From Sphingomonadales bacterium (GTDB lineage: Bacteria > Pseudomonadota > Alphaproteobacteria > Sphingomonadales > Sphingomonadaceae): a stretch of 64,000 nt of DNA. Of this stretch, positions 25,450-35,062 are shown in pieces. Below the pieces are notes generated by a model. It did not search any database, was not told the DNA's origin, and saw only the letters and a program-made list of their open reading frames with translations. Location of the stretch: the NCBI GenBank assembly GCA_016720115.1, contig JADJXT010000001.1, forward strand, positions 558,001-622,000. Direction: 5' to 3'. How positions within the stretch are numbered: the first letter of the stretch is position 1; the number at the start of each line of letters is the position of its first letter. A program made the position numbers and the translations under genes.

Positions 25450-26250
25450 TCACATCTCGAACCCTTCGCCGAGGTAGAGCCTGCGCACATTGGCATCCTT
25501 GACCAGATCCTCGGGCGATCCGGCGAACAGCACCTGACCGCCGTAGATGATGCAGGCGCGGTCGACGATGTCGAGCGTTTCGCGGACATTGTGGTCGGTG
25601 ATCAGCACGCCGATGCCGCGTTTTTTGAGGTCTTTGACCAAGTCACGAATGTCGTTGATCGATATCGGGTCGATCCCGGCAAAAGGCTCGTCAAGCAGGA
25701 TGATCGAGGGATTGGCCGCCAGCGCGCGGGCAATCTCGCAGCGCCGCCGTTCACCGCCCGAAAGCGCCATTGCAGAGGCGCTGCGCAGGCGGACAAGGCC
25801 GAATTCGTCGAGCAACTGTTCCAGCCGGGCTTCGCGCGCCTCCCTGTCCGGCTCGGCCAGTTCGAGCACCGCCATGATGTTCTGTTCGACCGAAAGCCCG
25901 CGAAAGATCGAGGTTTCCTGGGGCAGATAGCCGAGTCCCAGAATTGCGCGGCGGTACATCGGCAGGCCGGTGATATCCTCGCCATTGAGCATGATGCGAC
26001 CCGAATCGGGCTTCACCAATCCCATGACCGAATAAAAGCAGGTGGTCTTGCCCGCGCCATTGGGGCCGAGCAGGCCGACAACCTCCCCCTTGGCGACCGA
26101 GAGCGACACGTCGGTCAACACCGCGCGCTTGTCATAGCTTTTGGCAATCGAAACGACCGCGAGTCCTGCGGACAGGCCCTCTTCGGTCACGGCGCTTACA
26201 GGCGCGTCGTGCCGGTGCATGTCATCGCCCAAGGGCTCATCAAGGCTCAT
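25450..26250 (-). CDS. lptB: LPS export ABC transporter ATPase LptB
   Basis: The 266-residue ATPase powers LptFG-driven extraction of lipopolysaccharide from the inner membrane. It has Walker A (GPNGAGKTT), the signature LSGGERRRCEIARAL, Walker B (IILLDEPFAGID) and the switch His in TDHNV. About 25 extra residues at the N-terminus precede the usual LptB start, so a downstream ATG (MHRHD) may be used. Its place between rpoN and lptA supports the assignment. Confidence 0.95.
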   Translation of the reverse strand: MSLDEPLGDDMHRHDAPVSAVTEEGLSAGLAVVSIAKSYDKRAVLTDVSLSVAKGEVVGLLGPNGAGKTTCFYSVMGLVKPDSGRIMLNGEDITGLPMYRRAILGLGYLPQETSIFRGLSVEQNIMAVLELAEPDREAREARLEQLLDEFGLVRLRSASAMALSGGERRRCEIARALAANPSIILLDEPFAGIDPISINDIRDLVKDLKKRGIGVLITDHNVRETLDIVDRACIIYGGQVLFAGSPEDLVKDANVRRLYLGEGFEM

Positions 26251-26373
26251 TCCGTTGCAGTCCTTATCCTGTCGGGGCTGTGTTTATACCGCAAAAAGCG
26301 TCAAGAAAAGCGGACAATGCCCGCAATTGGCAGGATTTGTGCATGAAGGCCTGCCGGATTGATCCGGAACGGT

Positions 26374-26904
26374 TCAGTTTTTGCGCTGTGGAACGGTGAA
26401 AGTGCCGGTAACCCGACCATTCCGGCCGGTGGTTCCCGGTGCCGATGCGCCCCCCGTTATTGTCGAGCGGCCGGCGTTGAGATCGATCACGATGCGCGCG
26501 CCGCTGAGACGGTTTGCGCCCTGCGTCAGCTGGACATTGCCCAGCAGCGTGATGAGGTTGGCATTGAGATCGTAGATGGCCGCATCGCTGGTTGCGCGCA
26601 GATCGTCCTTGGTTATCGCAACGCCGCCCGCGGCATCGAGCCGGTTGACGTCGATGCCGCCATTGCTGCTGTAGGCAGCCGTCACGCGTGATGCACGCAT
26701 CGTGAGGCCTGCCTGGGTTGCGGTTACACCACCGGTCAGGATCACGCGATCTGCACGGTCCTGCAATTCGATTGCACCGGCATCGAAATCGACCGGGGCG
26801 CCGCTGTTGTGGTTGCGGATTACCTGCGCTGGCGCCGCGACCGACAGCAGGGCTGCGGTTCCCAATGCGCTGGCCAGCATGATTGGCAGGAAAGTTCTGG
26901 ACAT
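26374..26904 (-). CDS. lptA: LPS transport periplasmic protein LptA
   Basis: The 176-residue product has a signal peptide (MSRTFLPIMLASALGTAALL...) and one OstA/LptA jellyroll domain (PVDFDAGAIELQDRADRVIL, then ARIVIDLNAGRSTI). It forms the periplasmic bridge that carries lipopolysaccharide to LptDE. The ATG at 26904 has TAGGA upstream. An ATG two codons earlier (26910) is also possible and would start one base after the lptC stop. It is translationally close to lptC. Confidence 0.9.
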   Translation of the reverse strand: MSRTFLPIMLASALGTAALLSVAAPAQVIRNHNSGAPVDFDAGAIELQDRADRVILTGGVTATQAGLTMRASRVTAAYSSNGGIDVNRLDAAGGVAITKDDLRATSDAAIYDLNANLITLLGNVQLTQGANRLSGARIVIDLNAGRSTITGGASAPGTTGRNGRVTGTFTVPQRKN

Positions 26905-26911
26905 CGTCATC

Positions 26912-27550
26912 CTATCTAATCGCATTCTGGTCGATGCGCAAATGTGCGCCGCCTTCAAGCCGGACAATCCGCGCATCGACATCTGCGCGCAGTTTCGCCG
27001 CCCGGAAGGTGCCGACCTTCATCGCGCCATTGACCGGGCCAAAGCTTTCGATCTGGCGGGTCTTCATCGCAAATTCAACATTGTTCGCGGTCAGGCTGAA
27101 GCCATCGCCACCGGTATAGGATAGCGGGCCTTCGACTCGAACCTTTTCGGTTTCGAGATTGTAATAGCCTTGCCCGGCGACCAGTTGTGCGGGGCCGCTC
27201 TTCATCAAAATCTGGCCCGACAGGTCGCTGAGCCGAATGACCGGTTCGGACGAACTTTTCTGCACCGCGCTGCCGCCGCGCAGCGTGAAGGGGCGACCCC
27301 GGCTATCCTCGCCGCGATACATCGCGTTGGTGAGCCGCATGCGCTCATGCGCCTGGTTCACTTCGTCCTTTGCGAGAACAAAGCTCATTTCCTGCGTGTT
27401 CGAAAAGGGGCTGACGACAAGCAAAGCAACGAGCACGCCGATAATGCTCGGCAAAGCGACACGCAGCAGCCTTATCAGTCGGTCGTGGCGACCGCCCGGT
27501 GCGGCAAATCTCTGCCTCAGCGTGCGTTCCTTGTCGGCAAGTTCGGACAT
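26912..27550 (-). CDS. lptC: LPS export protein LptC
   Basis: This 212-residue bitopic membrane protein has a cytoplasmic N-terminus, one membrane segment (about residues 30-47, ALPSIIGVLVALLVVSPF) and a periplasmic beta-domain. It passes lipopolysaccharide from LptFG to LptA. The stop is 7 bases before the preferred lptA ATG. LptC sequences vary widely; the assignment rests on topology, domain pattern and gene order. Confidence 0.88.
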   Translation of the reverse strand: MSELADKERTLRQRFAAPGGRHDRLIRLLRVALPSIIGVLVALLVVSPFSNTQEMSFVLAKDEVNQAHERMRLTNAMYRGEDSRGRPFTLRGGSAVQKSSSEPVIRLSDLSGQILMKSGPAQLVAGQGYYNLETEKVRVEGPLSYTGGDGFSLTANNVEFAMKTRQIESFGPVNGAMKVGTFRAAKLRADVDARIVRLEGGAHLRIDQNAIR

Positions 27551-27586
27551 GTTCGGCTCTATGCGCTCCGATCGGTGAATGGCAGC

Positions 27587-28207
27587 TTAGCTATGCGCGA
27601 AAATATCGTCTTCGGGCCAGCCCATCAGATCGAGCCGCGCCCGGTGTGGCAGGAAGTCGAAACAGGCCTGTGCCATTTCGGTTCTGCCCTCGCGCGCCAG
27701 ACGCGTGACGAACTCTGCATGCAGCCGGTGCAGGAAGCGCACGTCGCTGGCCGCATAATCCTTTTGGGCTTCGCTCAGCACCGGGCCGCCCCAGTCGCTC
27801 GACTGTTGCTGCTTTGAAATGTCGGTTGAAAGCATCTCCTTGACCAGTTCCTTCAAACCGTGGCGGTCTGTGAAGGTGCGCGTCAGCCGCGATGCGATCT
27901 TGGTGCAGAAGACAGGGGCCGCCGTGACCTTAAGATAATATTCGATCGCGGCGAGATCGAAACGGGCGAAATGGAAAAGCTTCAGCCGGGCGGGATCGCC
28001 AAGTATCTTGCGCAAATTGGGTGCGGCGTAGTCGCTGCCCGGCGCAAAGCGCACCAGATGTTCATCGCCGCTGCCATCGGATATCTGCAGCAGGCAAAGC
28101 CGGTCGCGCAGCGTATTGAGGCCCATGGTTTCGGTGTCGACCGCCAAAGCGCTGCTGCCTTGCAGCACGCCATCCGGCAGGTCTTCTTCGTGGAGGAAAA
28201 CGCTCAT
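27587..28207 (-). CDS. nrnC: NrnC-type 3'-5' exoribonuclease
   Basis: The 206-residue protein has a single RNase D-like DEDDy domain: DTETMGL (D, E), FHFARFDLAAIEYYL and the final Tyr and Asp in KDYAASDVRFLH. The HRDC domains of true RNase D are absent. This length and layout match alphaproteobacterial NrnC, which degrades dinucleotides in place of oligoribonuclease. It is followed downstream by lptC and may share its transcript. The label ribonuclease D is also used for this family. Confidence 0.9.
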   Translation of the reverse strand: MSVFLHEEDLPDGVLQGSSALAVDTETMGLNTLRDRLCLLQISDGSGDEHLVRFAPGSDYAAPNLRKILGDPARLKLFHFARFDLAAIEYYLKVTAAPVFCTKIASRLTRTFTDRHGLKELVKEMLSTDISKQQQSSDWGGPVLSEAQKDYAASDVRFLHRLHAEFVTRLAREGRTEMAQACFDFLPHRARLDLMGWPEDDIFAHS

Positions 28208-28382
28208 CCGCGTTCAAACTTTCTCTATCGCGATATTGATGCCCCCCTCTGCCCCAGCAACGGCGCCAAGGCAAGTTTTACGACTTTTACGCCGATTTAG
28301 GATTGCTGCATTATTTGCTATCGCGCTTTCGGTGCATAGGGTATAGCCTGCCCTTGCGGAGCCGGTGGCATATCGCGGGAAA

Positions 28383-28407
28383 TGTAGGATATTCGTCCTA
28401 TTCTACA
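28383..28407 (+). promoter_or_regulatory. Hairpin in the presumed 5' leader of the cold-shock gene
   Basis: TGTAGGATA (28383-28391) pairs with TATTCTACA (28399-28407), with one G-U pair and a 7-base loop, ending 42 bases before the ATG. A- and T-rich pairs make it weak and temperature sensitive. Cold-shock leaders often carry such switches. The 242-base gap holds no other clear signal. Confidence 0.4.
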
Positions 28408-28449
28408 TGGATGGAAATTGGCGGGCGACGAGAAAGTATCTGTTCGAAC

Positions 28450-29247
28450 ATGAGTTTCAATGACAAGCGTCGTGGCCGCGGCCGTGACAAGCGTGATCGT
28501 TTTGGTGACGACAATTTCGGGTTTGATGCCCCTTCGTTCCCCGGCGAATTGAGAGGCGGCGAGCGCTCCGGCGGCGGCTTCGGTGGCCCCCGCGGTGGCG
28601 GTGGCGGCTTTGGCGGAGGTGCTGGCGGCGGTTTCCGCGGTGGTGCTCCGCGTGGCCCTGCAATGCCTGCCCAGGTGGTTGGCGAAGGCAAGGGCGTCGT
28701 GAAATTCTTCAACAATCAGAAGGGTTTCGGCTTCATTCAGGTTGACGACCGCCCCGACGATGTGTTCGTCCATATCAGCGCGGTCGAACAGGCAGGCCTC
28801 ACCGGTCTTGCCGAAGGCCAGCCGCTTGAATTCACACTTGTCGATCGTGGCGGCAAGGTTTCTGCGACCGATCTGGTTATCGAAGGCGATCCGCTTCCGG
28901 TGCCGGAACGCGCCCCGCGCCCCGAGCGCAGCGGCTTCGATCGCGACCGTGGCGGTGATCGCGGCGGCTTCCAGCGCGGCGGTGATCGCGATGGCGGCTT
29001 CCAGCGTGGCCCGATGCGCGAATCGACTGGCGAACGCGCCAATGGCACCGTCAAATTCTTCAACGACATGAAGGGATTCGGTTTCATCCAGCGCGACGAT
29101 GGCGGTGAAGATGTGTTCGTGCACATTTCCGCACTCGAACGTTCGGGCGTTGGACAGGTGACCCAGAATGACCGTCTGGCATTCGACATCGAAGTCGACC
29201 GTCGTGGCAAATATTCGGCGACGAATGTCGAACGCCTCGCCGAATAA
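28450..29247 (+). CDS. Double cold-shock-domain RNA chaperone with Gly/Arg-rich N-terminus
   Basis: The 265-residue protein has two cold-shock domains, each with RNP1-like KGFGFIQ and RNP2-like DVFVHIS: about residues 75-140 (GVVKFFNNQKGFGFIQ) and 195-262 (GTVKFFNDMKGFGFIQ). A Gly/Arg-rich disordered N-terminus (about residues 30-70) and a linker with GGDRGGFQRGG repeats resemble eukaryotic RGG tails. Single-domain CspA proteins are about 70 residues, so this is a fused and extended form. It should melt RNA structure in the cytoplasm. The ATG at 28450 lacks a strong ribosome binding site, which fits leader control. Confidence 0.93.
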   Translation: MSFNDKRRGRGRDKRDRFGDDNFGFDAPSFPGELRGGERSGGGFGGPRGGGGGFGGGAGGGFRGGAPRGPAMPAQVVGEGKGVVKFFNNQKGFGFIQVDDRPDDVFVHISAVEQAGLTGLAEGQPLEFTLVDRGGKVSATDLVIEGDPLPVPERAPRPERSGFDRDRGGDRGGFQRGGDRDGGFQRGPMRESTGERANGTVKFFNDMKGFGFIQRDDGGEDVFVHISALERSGVGQVTQNDRLAFDIEVDRRGKYSATNVERLAE

Positions 29248-29275
29248 ATCCGGCGCATAATAGGGCAAACAGAAA

Positions 29276-29298
29276 GGGCCTCTTGCGAGGCCCTTTTT
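29276..29298. terminator. Terminator between csp and dps
   Basis: GGGCCTC and GAGGCCC form a 7-bp stem with a TTGC loop, followed by TTTTT. AAA on the left allows partial function for the convergent dps transcript. Confidence 0.9.
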
Positions 29299-29308
29299 CG
29301 TTTCAGCT

Positions 29309-29761
29309 TCAACCGATGGTCTGGGTAAGGAACCAGACCCTTTGTTCGGCCTGATCGGTCCAGTCATCGAGCAGCCCGTCGGTTGCATTGTCACCCGCGT
29401 CGTCCGCCAGATCCTTCGCAGATTTGAGCGCGGATGTCAGGGCCTTGTTGTCCACCATCAGTTCTTTGAGCATTTCCCCGGCAGAAACCGCTGCCTTGTC
29501 ATTGTCTTTGACCGATTGTTTGGCTGCGATGTCGCCAATTGAGGTCAACGTCTGCTGGCCAAGCTTGCGAACGCGCTCGGCAATCAGGTCGGTGGTGCCG
29601 ATCAGTTCGGCGGCCTGCTCATCGAACAGCAGGTGATATTCGCGAAAATGCGGGCCCGAAACGTGCCAGTGGAAATTCTTGGTTTTCAGATAAAGCGCGA
29701 AATAGTCGGCAAGCAACCCGTTCAGCGCGGCGGCCAGTGCAGTGGTGCTGTTGTTTCCCAT
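29309..29761 (-). CDS. dps: Dps ferritin-like DNA-protecting protein
   Basis: The 150-residue product forms dodecamers that oxidise Fe2+ with peroxide and shield DNA in stress. The inter-subunit ferroxidase site is visible in KTKNFHWHVSGPHFREYHLL and the following FDEQAAEL (His, His, Asp, Glu). The N-terminus is short with few basic residues, so DNA binding may be weak. GGAG lies upstream of the ATG, and a palindrome at 29782-29796 is a likely operator. Confidence 0.95.
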   Translation of the reverse strand: MGNNSTTALAAALNGLLADYFALYLKTKNFHWHVSGPHFREYHLLFDEQAAELIGTTDLIAERVRKLGQQTLTSIGDIAAKQSVKDNDKAAVSAGEMLKELMVDNKALTSALKSAKDLADDAGDNATDGLLDDWTDQAEQRVWFLTQTIG

Positions 29762-29781
29762 ACGAATTCTCCTTTCAGGAT

Positions 29782-29796
29782 CATATTCACAATATG
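29782..29796. promoter_or_regulatory. Palindrome upstream of dps (possible operator)
   Basis: CATATT-CAC-AATATG is a perfect 6-bp inverted repeat with a 3-base spacer, 21-35 bases upstream of the dps ATG. It does not match a Fur or OxyR consensus that I can recognise. Confidence 0.35.
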
Positions 29797-29797
29797 G

Positions 29798-29823
29798 GCA
29801 TTGGCGGTGGCTGCCGCCAATGC
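29798..29823. terminator. Hairpin after hbd
   Basis: GCATTGGCGG and CCGCCAATGC form a perfect 10-bp stem with a 6-base loop. It lies directly after the hbd stop in the leftward direction but lacks a U-tract, so it may stabilise the hbd 3' end or terminate weakly. Confidence 0.45.
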
Positions 29824-29847
29824 AGAATCTTCAACAGACTAATCGAT

Positions 29848-30717
<870 letters not shown>

Positions 30718-30787
30718 GAATCGGTCCTTTTCGATAAAGTTTGCGGCCCACTAGCGCAGCGTGGACGTTCAAGATAGAGTGTTTGCC

Positions 30788-31846
30788 ATGAGCTTGCCCT
30801 TTGTAACTGCACTATCGGTTGGCGCGTTGCTGGCGATCCCGCTGCATGCTGCCCCGATCGAGTTGGGCAAGCAGGTTTTTCACAAGGATTGGGCTGCGGC
30901 CTGCGACAACAGCTTCTCGTGCGAAGCCATATCGCTGCTGGGGGACAGTCAGGACGATTCCATACCAACGGTCAAGGTGGTGCGGTCAAGCGACAGCGCC
31001 GTGACAACCGAAGTCAAAATCTCGCTCGCGGAGCCGAAGGGCGAACGCTATCGCATATTGATCGATGGCAGGCCGGTCGCCAACGGCGCGCTGGCCAAGG
31101 GTGAATATCCGATTCGCCTGCAAGGGGCCGATGCGATGCGGCTGGTGCGCGCGATGGGGCATGGTCGAAAACTTGTCGTGCGCGGCGCGGACAATGCGCC
31201 CCTGGGCGAACTGAGCCTCAAAGGAACCGCCGCGGCATTCACGCATATTGATGTCGTGCAGAACCGGGCCCGAACCCGCAATGCGCTATTCGCATCGGGC
31301 CGAAAGACACTGGCGCCCAAAACCGCGCCGGTGCCGACAATCCCGGCGCAGCGTATCGGCAAGCAAGAGGTGATTCCCGATGCCGGGGCAATTGTCGGGC
31401 TTGTCGAAAGCTCCGCCTGTGCCGAAACCCGCGTCGGGGTTACCGAGGATGCGGCGTACAGCCTGGGGAAACAGGCCGGAACATATAAGGCACTGGTGAT
31501 ACTCAGTTGCGGCAACGGTCCATATAATTTCTCGTCCGCGCCGTTCGTTGGAACGTCGAGCGACGGGAAGAAATGGAAGTTTTCGCCTGCGCGTTTCGAT
31601 TACCCGGTCGAAGCGGACGCCAGACTTGGCGGTATCCACTTGCTGGTCAATTCGAGTTGGGACGCAGAAACCCAGCAGATCAGCAGCTATGCCAAAGGGC
31701 GTGGATCGGGGGACTGCGGGAGCGCCGAAACCTATATTTGGGACGGCGATATGTTCCGCCTTGTCGATGCTTTTGCGATGGAAGAATGCCGCGGGTCGAC
31801 CGAATGGATGCGGCTGTGGCGCGCAAAGGCAGAATTTAAAAACTAA
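30788..31846 (+). CDS. DUF1176 secreted protein
   Basis: The 352-residue product has a signal peptide (MSLPFVTALSVGALLAIPLHA, cut after the last Ala). Its sequence pattern fits DUF1176: QVFHKDWAAACDNSFSCEA near the N-terminus and RLVDAFAMEECRGSTEWMRLW at the end, with several conserved cysteines likely in disulfides. It should be periplasmic. Function of the family is unknown. The ATG at 30788 is preferred over a GTG at 30761. Its last 4 bases overlap the end of the convergent gene. Confidence 0.85.
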   Translation: MSLPFVTALSVGALLAIPLHAAPIELGKQVFHKDWAAACDNSFSCEAISLLGDSQDDSIPTVKVVRSSDSAVTTEVKISLAEPKGERYRILIDGRPVANGALAKGEYPIRLQGADAMRLVRAMGHGRKLVVRGADNAPLGELSLKGTAAAFTHIDVVQNRARTRNALFASGRKTLAPKTAPVPTIPAQRIGKQEVIPDAGAIVGLVESSACAETRVGVTEDAAYSLGKQAGTYKALVILSCGNGPYNFSSAPFVGTSSDGKKWKFSPARFDYPVEADARLGGIHLLVNSSWDAETQQISSYAKGRGSGDCGSAETYIWDGDMFRLVDAFAMEECRGSTEWMRLWRAKAEFKN

Positions 31847-32646
31847 CCCTTGCGCTGCTTCAGCAGCAATTCGGCAACCCCATAAGTCCGTTCATTGTCG
31901 ACATCGATAGCAAAGGCGCCATCCGGGGTGATCTGCGCGACAACCCGAACGCCAAACCGGCGCGAGATTGCCTTGAATGCCTTGTCGAGCGTCCACCAAC
32001 CCAATCGGAAGCGGAGCAGGTTGAAAATCCCGAATGCCTTGGCGATGCGCGCACGGTTCTTGGCAAACTGTCCGCCCTGGCGGAACGCTTCGGTGGCGCG
32101 CAGCGCCTTTGCATTGCGCAACCAGAAGACATTGCAGTTCGAAATCGCGACATCGCTGAATTCATAAAATTTGCGCTGGCCATCGGGATGCGCGGCGCGG
32201 ATCGATTCGCGCGTGGCGAGGACGACGACGGCATCGCCTTCGCTTGCCAGCGCATCGCGGTGTACGCCCTGCAGATAGCCGCTCTCCGCAAGCACATTGT
32301 CCGCCGTGGTGATCAGCAGAGGGAAGGCCGCATCGCCCCCGGCAAGCGCAATCGCATGTTCGACGCTTTCGACAATGCCCGCCTGCGCCTCGCACAGCAC
32401 CAGCCGCCCCTCTGCCTGCAGCGCAGCGACGCCGGGCAGGTCGGCAATAACCGCCGGATCGTGGATCGAAATAAAGACTTTGGCTTGCGCGAAGGCAGGG
32501 CCGACCGCCTCGACCACCCATTCGAGCAGGGGTTTGCCGTTGATCGGCACGCGGCATTTGTGGCTGACGCCTGCGCGTTCGGCGAGAGGATCGAGTTTCC
32601 CGTCGCGCTTGCCCGCGAGGATGAGGATGGTCGGTTGGTCGGTCAT
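31843..32646 (-). CDS. MobA-like nucleotidyltransferase
   Basis: The 267-residue protein has the N-terminal NTP-transferase signature LILAGKRDGKLDPLAERAG, Lys in SHKCRVPINGKPLLEWVVEA, and the metal-binding Asp in TTADNVLAESG. A C-terminal extension of about 80 residues (FNLLRFRLGWWTLDKAFKAI) lies beyond the MobA core. Relatives make activated sugars, cofactor precursors or CDP-alcohols; the substrate here is unknown. It diverges from hom and overlaps DUF1176 by 4 bases. Confidence 0.83.
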   Translation of the reverse strand: MTDQPTILILAGKRDGKLDPLAERAGVSHKCRVPINGKPLLEWVVEAVGPAFAQAKVFISIHDPAVIADLPGVAALQAEGRLVLCEAQAGIVESVEHAIALAGGDAAFPLLITTADNVLAESGYLQGVHRDALASEGDAVVVLATRESIRAAHPDGQRKFYEFSDVAISNCNVFWLRNAKALRATEAFRQGGQFAKNRARIAKAFGIFNLLRFRLGWWTLDKAFKAISRRFGVRVVAQITPDGAFAIDVDNERTYGVAELLLKQRKG

Positions 32647-32746
32647 ACCGCGCCTATAGGGACAGCGACATTTTACGGCAAGCTAAGGCTGGTCAAGCAC
32701 CGGATTTTGCACTAGGCGCGGGCGCGAAAAGGAATTCAGGGTTTCT

Positions 32747-34048
32747 ATGGCAAACGCGCTTCGTATCGGATTGGCCGGGTTGGGAACGGTCGGCACCGGC
32801 GTCATCCAGCTTATCGAAGAAAACAGCGCGCTGATCGCGCGCCGCGCAGGCCGCCCTATCCAGATCACCGCAGTGACCGCGCGCGACCGTTCGAAGGATC
32901 GCGGCGTCGACCTGTCGGCTTATCGCTGGGTCGACGATATGGGCGAATTGGCGACCGCTGCCGATGTCGATGTTGTCGTCGAACTTGTCGGCGGGTCCGA
33001 TGGCCCGGCGGTTACGCTGGCGCGTGAAACGCTGGGCGCTGGCCGCGCGCTGGTCACAGCCAACAAGGCGATGATCGCACATCACGGTGCAGAACTGGGC
33101 GCATTGGCCGATACCCAAGGCGCGCCGCTAAAGTTCGAAGCCGCAGTCGCGGGCGGTATTCCGGTTATCCAGGGGCTGCGTGATGGCGCTGCGGCCAACC
33201 GCATCGACCGCGTGTACGGCATCCTCAACGGCACTTGCAATTTCATCCTCTCGGCGATGGAGCGCGACGGGCGCGATTTTGGCGAGGTGCTGGCCGATGC
33301 GCAGGCCAAGGGCTTTGCCGAGGCGGACCCGAGCTTTGACATCGACGGCGTCGATGCCGCGCACAAATTGTCGATCCTCGCCTCATTGAGCTTTGGCAGC
33401 CGGATCGATTTCGATGGCGTCGACATTCGCGGTATCCGCAAGATCATCGCTGCCGATATCGCGCAGGCACAGGCACTGGGATACCGCATCCGCCTGATCG
33501 GTCTTGCCGAAGTCGATGGCGAAAATGGTGGTGCCTCGCTGTTTCAGCGCGTGCAGCCCTGCCTCGTCCCCATCGATCATCCGCTCGCGCATGTCGCTGG
33601 TGCGACCAATGCGGTCGTCGCGGAAGGCAATTTTTCCGGACGCCTGCTCTTTCAGGGCGCGGGTGCAGGCGACAGGCCGACGGCGTCTGCGGTCGTGGCC
33701 GACCTCGTCGATATCGCACGCAAGGAAACCGGCCCCGCCTTTTCGGTGCCGACCGCTGAGCTTGAAAAGCTGCCGCGTGCAACGGCGGCGCACCGGATCA
33801 ACAAGACCTATTTGCGCATGCTCGTCACCGACCGGCCGGGCGTGCTCGCCGAAATTGCCGCCGCGATGCGCGATGCCGGGCTTTCCATCGAAAGCCTGAT
33901 CCAGCGCGAGGTCGCCGATGGCTCTGCATTGATTGCCATGGTCACGCACGAAGCGCGTGAACAGGCCGTAACCGACACCCTCGCCGCCCTTAATGGCTCT
34001 GACAGCCTGCAGGGCGAACCGATGGTCATGCATATATTGGGAGAATAG
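32747..34048 (+). CDS. hom: Homoserine dehydrogenase
   Basis: This 433-residue enzyme reduces aspartate semialdehyde to homoserine for threonine and methionine synthesis. The NAD(P)-binding GLAGLGTVGTGVIQ is at the N-terminus, then the catalytic block GGIPVIQGLRDG, NGTCNFIL and DIDGVDAAHKLSILA. A C-terminal ACT domain (about residues 355-430, MLVTDRPGVLAEIAAAM) indicates allosteric control by threonine. glpX follows after one base. Confidence 0.97.
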   Translation: MANALRIGLAGLGTVGTGVIQLIEENSALIARRAGRPIQITAVTARDRSKDRGVDLSAYRWVDDMGELATAADVDVVVELVGGSDGPAVTLARETLGAGRALVTANKAMIAHHGAELGALADTQGAPLKFEAAVAGGIPVIQGLRDGAAANRIDRVYGILNGTCNFILSAMERDGRDFGEVLADAQAKGFAEADPSFDIDGVDAAHKLSILASLSFGSRIDFDGVDIRGIRKIIAADIAQAQALGYRIRLIGLAEVDGENGGASLFQRVQPCLVPIDHPLAHVAGATNAVVAEGNFSGRLLFQGAGAGDRPTASAVVADLVDIARKETGPAFSVPTAELEKLPRATAAHRINKTYLRMLVTDRPGVLAEIAAAMRDAGLSIESLIQREVADGSALIAMVTHEAREQAVTDTLAALNGSDSLQGEPMVMHILGE

Positions 34049-34049
34049 A

Positions 34050-35024
34050 ATGACGACGCAATCTAGCGGCGCAATGGACCGTGTTCTGGTCCTTGAAATG
34101 GTGCGCGTGACCGAGGCGGCTGCCATGGCGGCCGCCAACATGATCGGCCGCGGGGACGAGAAGGCCGCCGATGCCGCAGCAGTCGAAGCGATGCGCGCGG
34201 CGCTCAACGATCTCTACATGGACGGCACCGTTGTGATCGGCGAGGGTGAGCGCGATGAGGCGCCGATGCTCTATATCGGCGAAAAGGTCGGCAATGCGCC
34301 GGGCGAGGGACCGAAGATCGACATCGCGCTCGACCCGCTCGAAGGCACCACGATTACCGCCAAGGCCGGGCCCAATGCGATGGCGGTTCTGGCGGTTGCC
34401 GAAGAAGGCAACCTGCTCAACGCGCCCGATGTGTATATGGAGAAGCTGGCAGTCGGCCCCGGCTATTCGCCCGGCATCATCGATCTGGCCAAATCGCCAA
34501 CCGACAATGTCCGTGCGGTTGCCAAGGAAAAGGGCGTTCCCGCTGAGGAAATCATCGTCTGCGTGCTCGATCGCCCGCGCCATGAAAAACTGATTGCCGA
34601 ACTGCGCGCCCTGGGCTGCGGCATCATGCTGATCCCCGATGGCGACGTGGCCGGGGTGATCGCGACCACCGATCCCGACACCACGATCGACCTCTATATG
34701 GGCTCGGGCGGGGCACCCGAAGGCGTGCTGGCTGCTGCCGCGCTCCGTTGCGTTGGCGGGCAGTTCAAGGGCCGTCTCTTGTTCCGCAACGATGACGAGC
34801 GGCTGCGCGCGCGCAAATGGGGGATCGAGGATCTCGACAAAATCTACGATCTTGAGGAATTGGCCAAGGGCGACTGCATCTTTGCCGCCACCGGGGTGAC
34901 CAGCGGCTCGCTGCTCGAAGGCGTGAAGCGCACCCGCGATGGCAAGATTACCACCGAAAGCGTGGTGATGCGCGCATCATCCGGCACCGTTCGCTGGGTG
35001 AAAAGCGAGCATCGACGGAACTGA
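34050..35024 (+). CDS. glpX: Fructose-1,6-bisphosphatase, class II
   Basis: This 324-residue gluconeogenic phosphatase shows the GlpX motifs DGTVVIGEGERDEAPML and DPLEGTTITAKAGPNA (metal and phosphate binding). GLIPDGDVAG-like and GSGGAPEGVLAAAAL blocks follow. The ATG at 34050 is one base after hom, so the two are surely co-transcribed; this hom-glpX pairing is common in alphaproteobacteria. The frame extends upstream into hom without homology. A GC-rich hairpin follows the stop. Confidence 0.97.
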   Translation: MTTQSSGAMDRVLVLEMVRVTEAAAMAAANMIGRGDEKAADAAAVEAMRAALNDLYMDGTVVIGEGERDEAPMLYIGEKVGNAPGEGPKIDIALDPLEGTTITAKAGPNAMAVLAVAEEGNLLNAPDVYMEKLAVGPGYSPGIIDLAKSPTDNVRAVAKEKGVPAEEIIVCVLDRPRHEKLIAELRALGCGIMLIPDGDVAGVIATTDPDTTIDLYMGSGGAPEGVLAAAALRCVGGQFKGRLLFRNDDERLRARKWGIEDLDKIYDLEELAKGDCIFAATGVTSGSLLEGVKRTRDGKITTESVVMRASSGTVRWVKSEHRRN

Positions 35025-35033
35025 TTGCAACAC

Positions 35034-35055
35034 CCCCTCCCGTAAACGGGAGGGG
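35034..35055. terminator. GC-rich hairpin between convergent glpX and flavodoxin-like gene
   Basis: CCCCTCCCG and CGGGAGGGG form a perfect 9-bp stem with a TAAA loop. There is no T-tract on either side, so it may be a repeat-derived hairpin with weak termination. Confidence 0.5.
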
Positions 35056-35062
35056 AGAAGGG

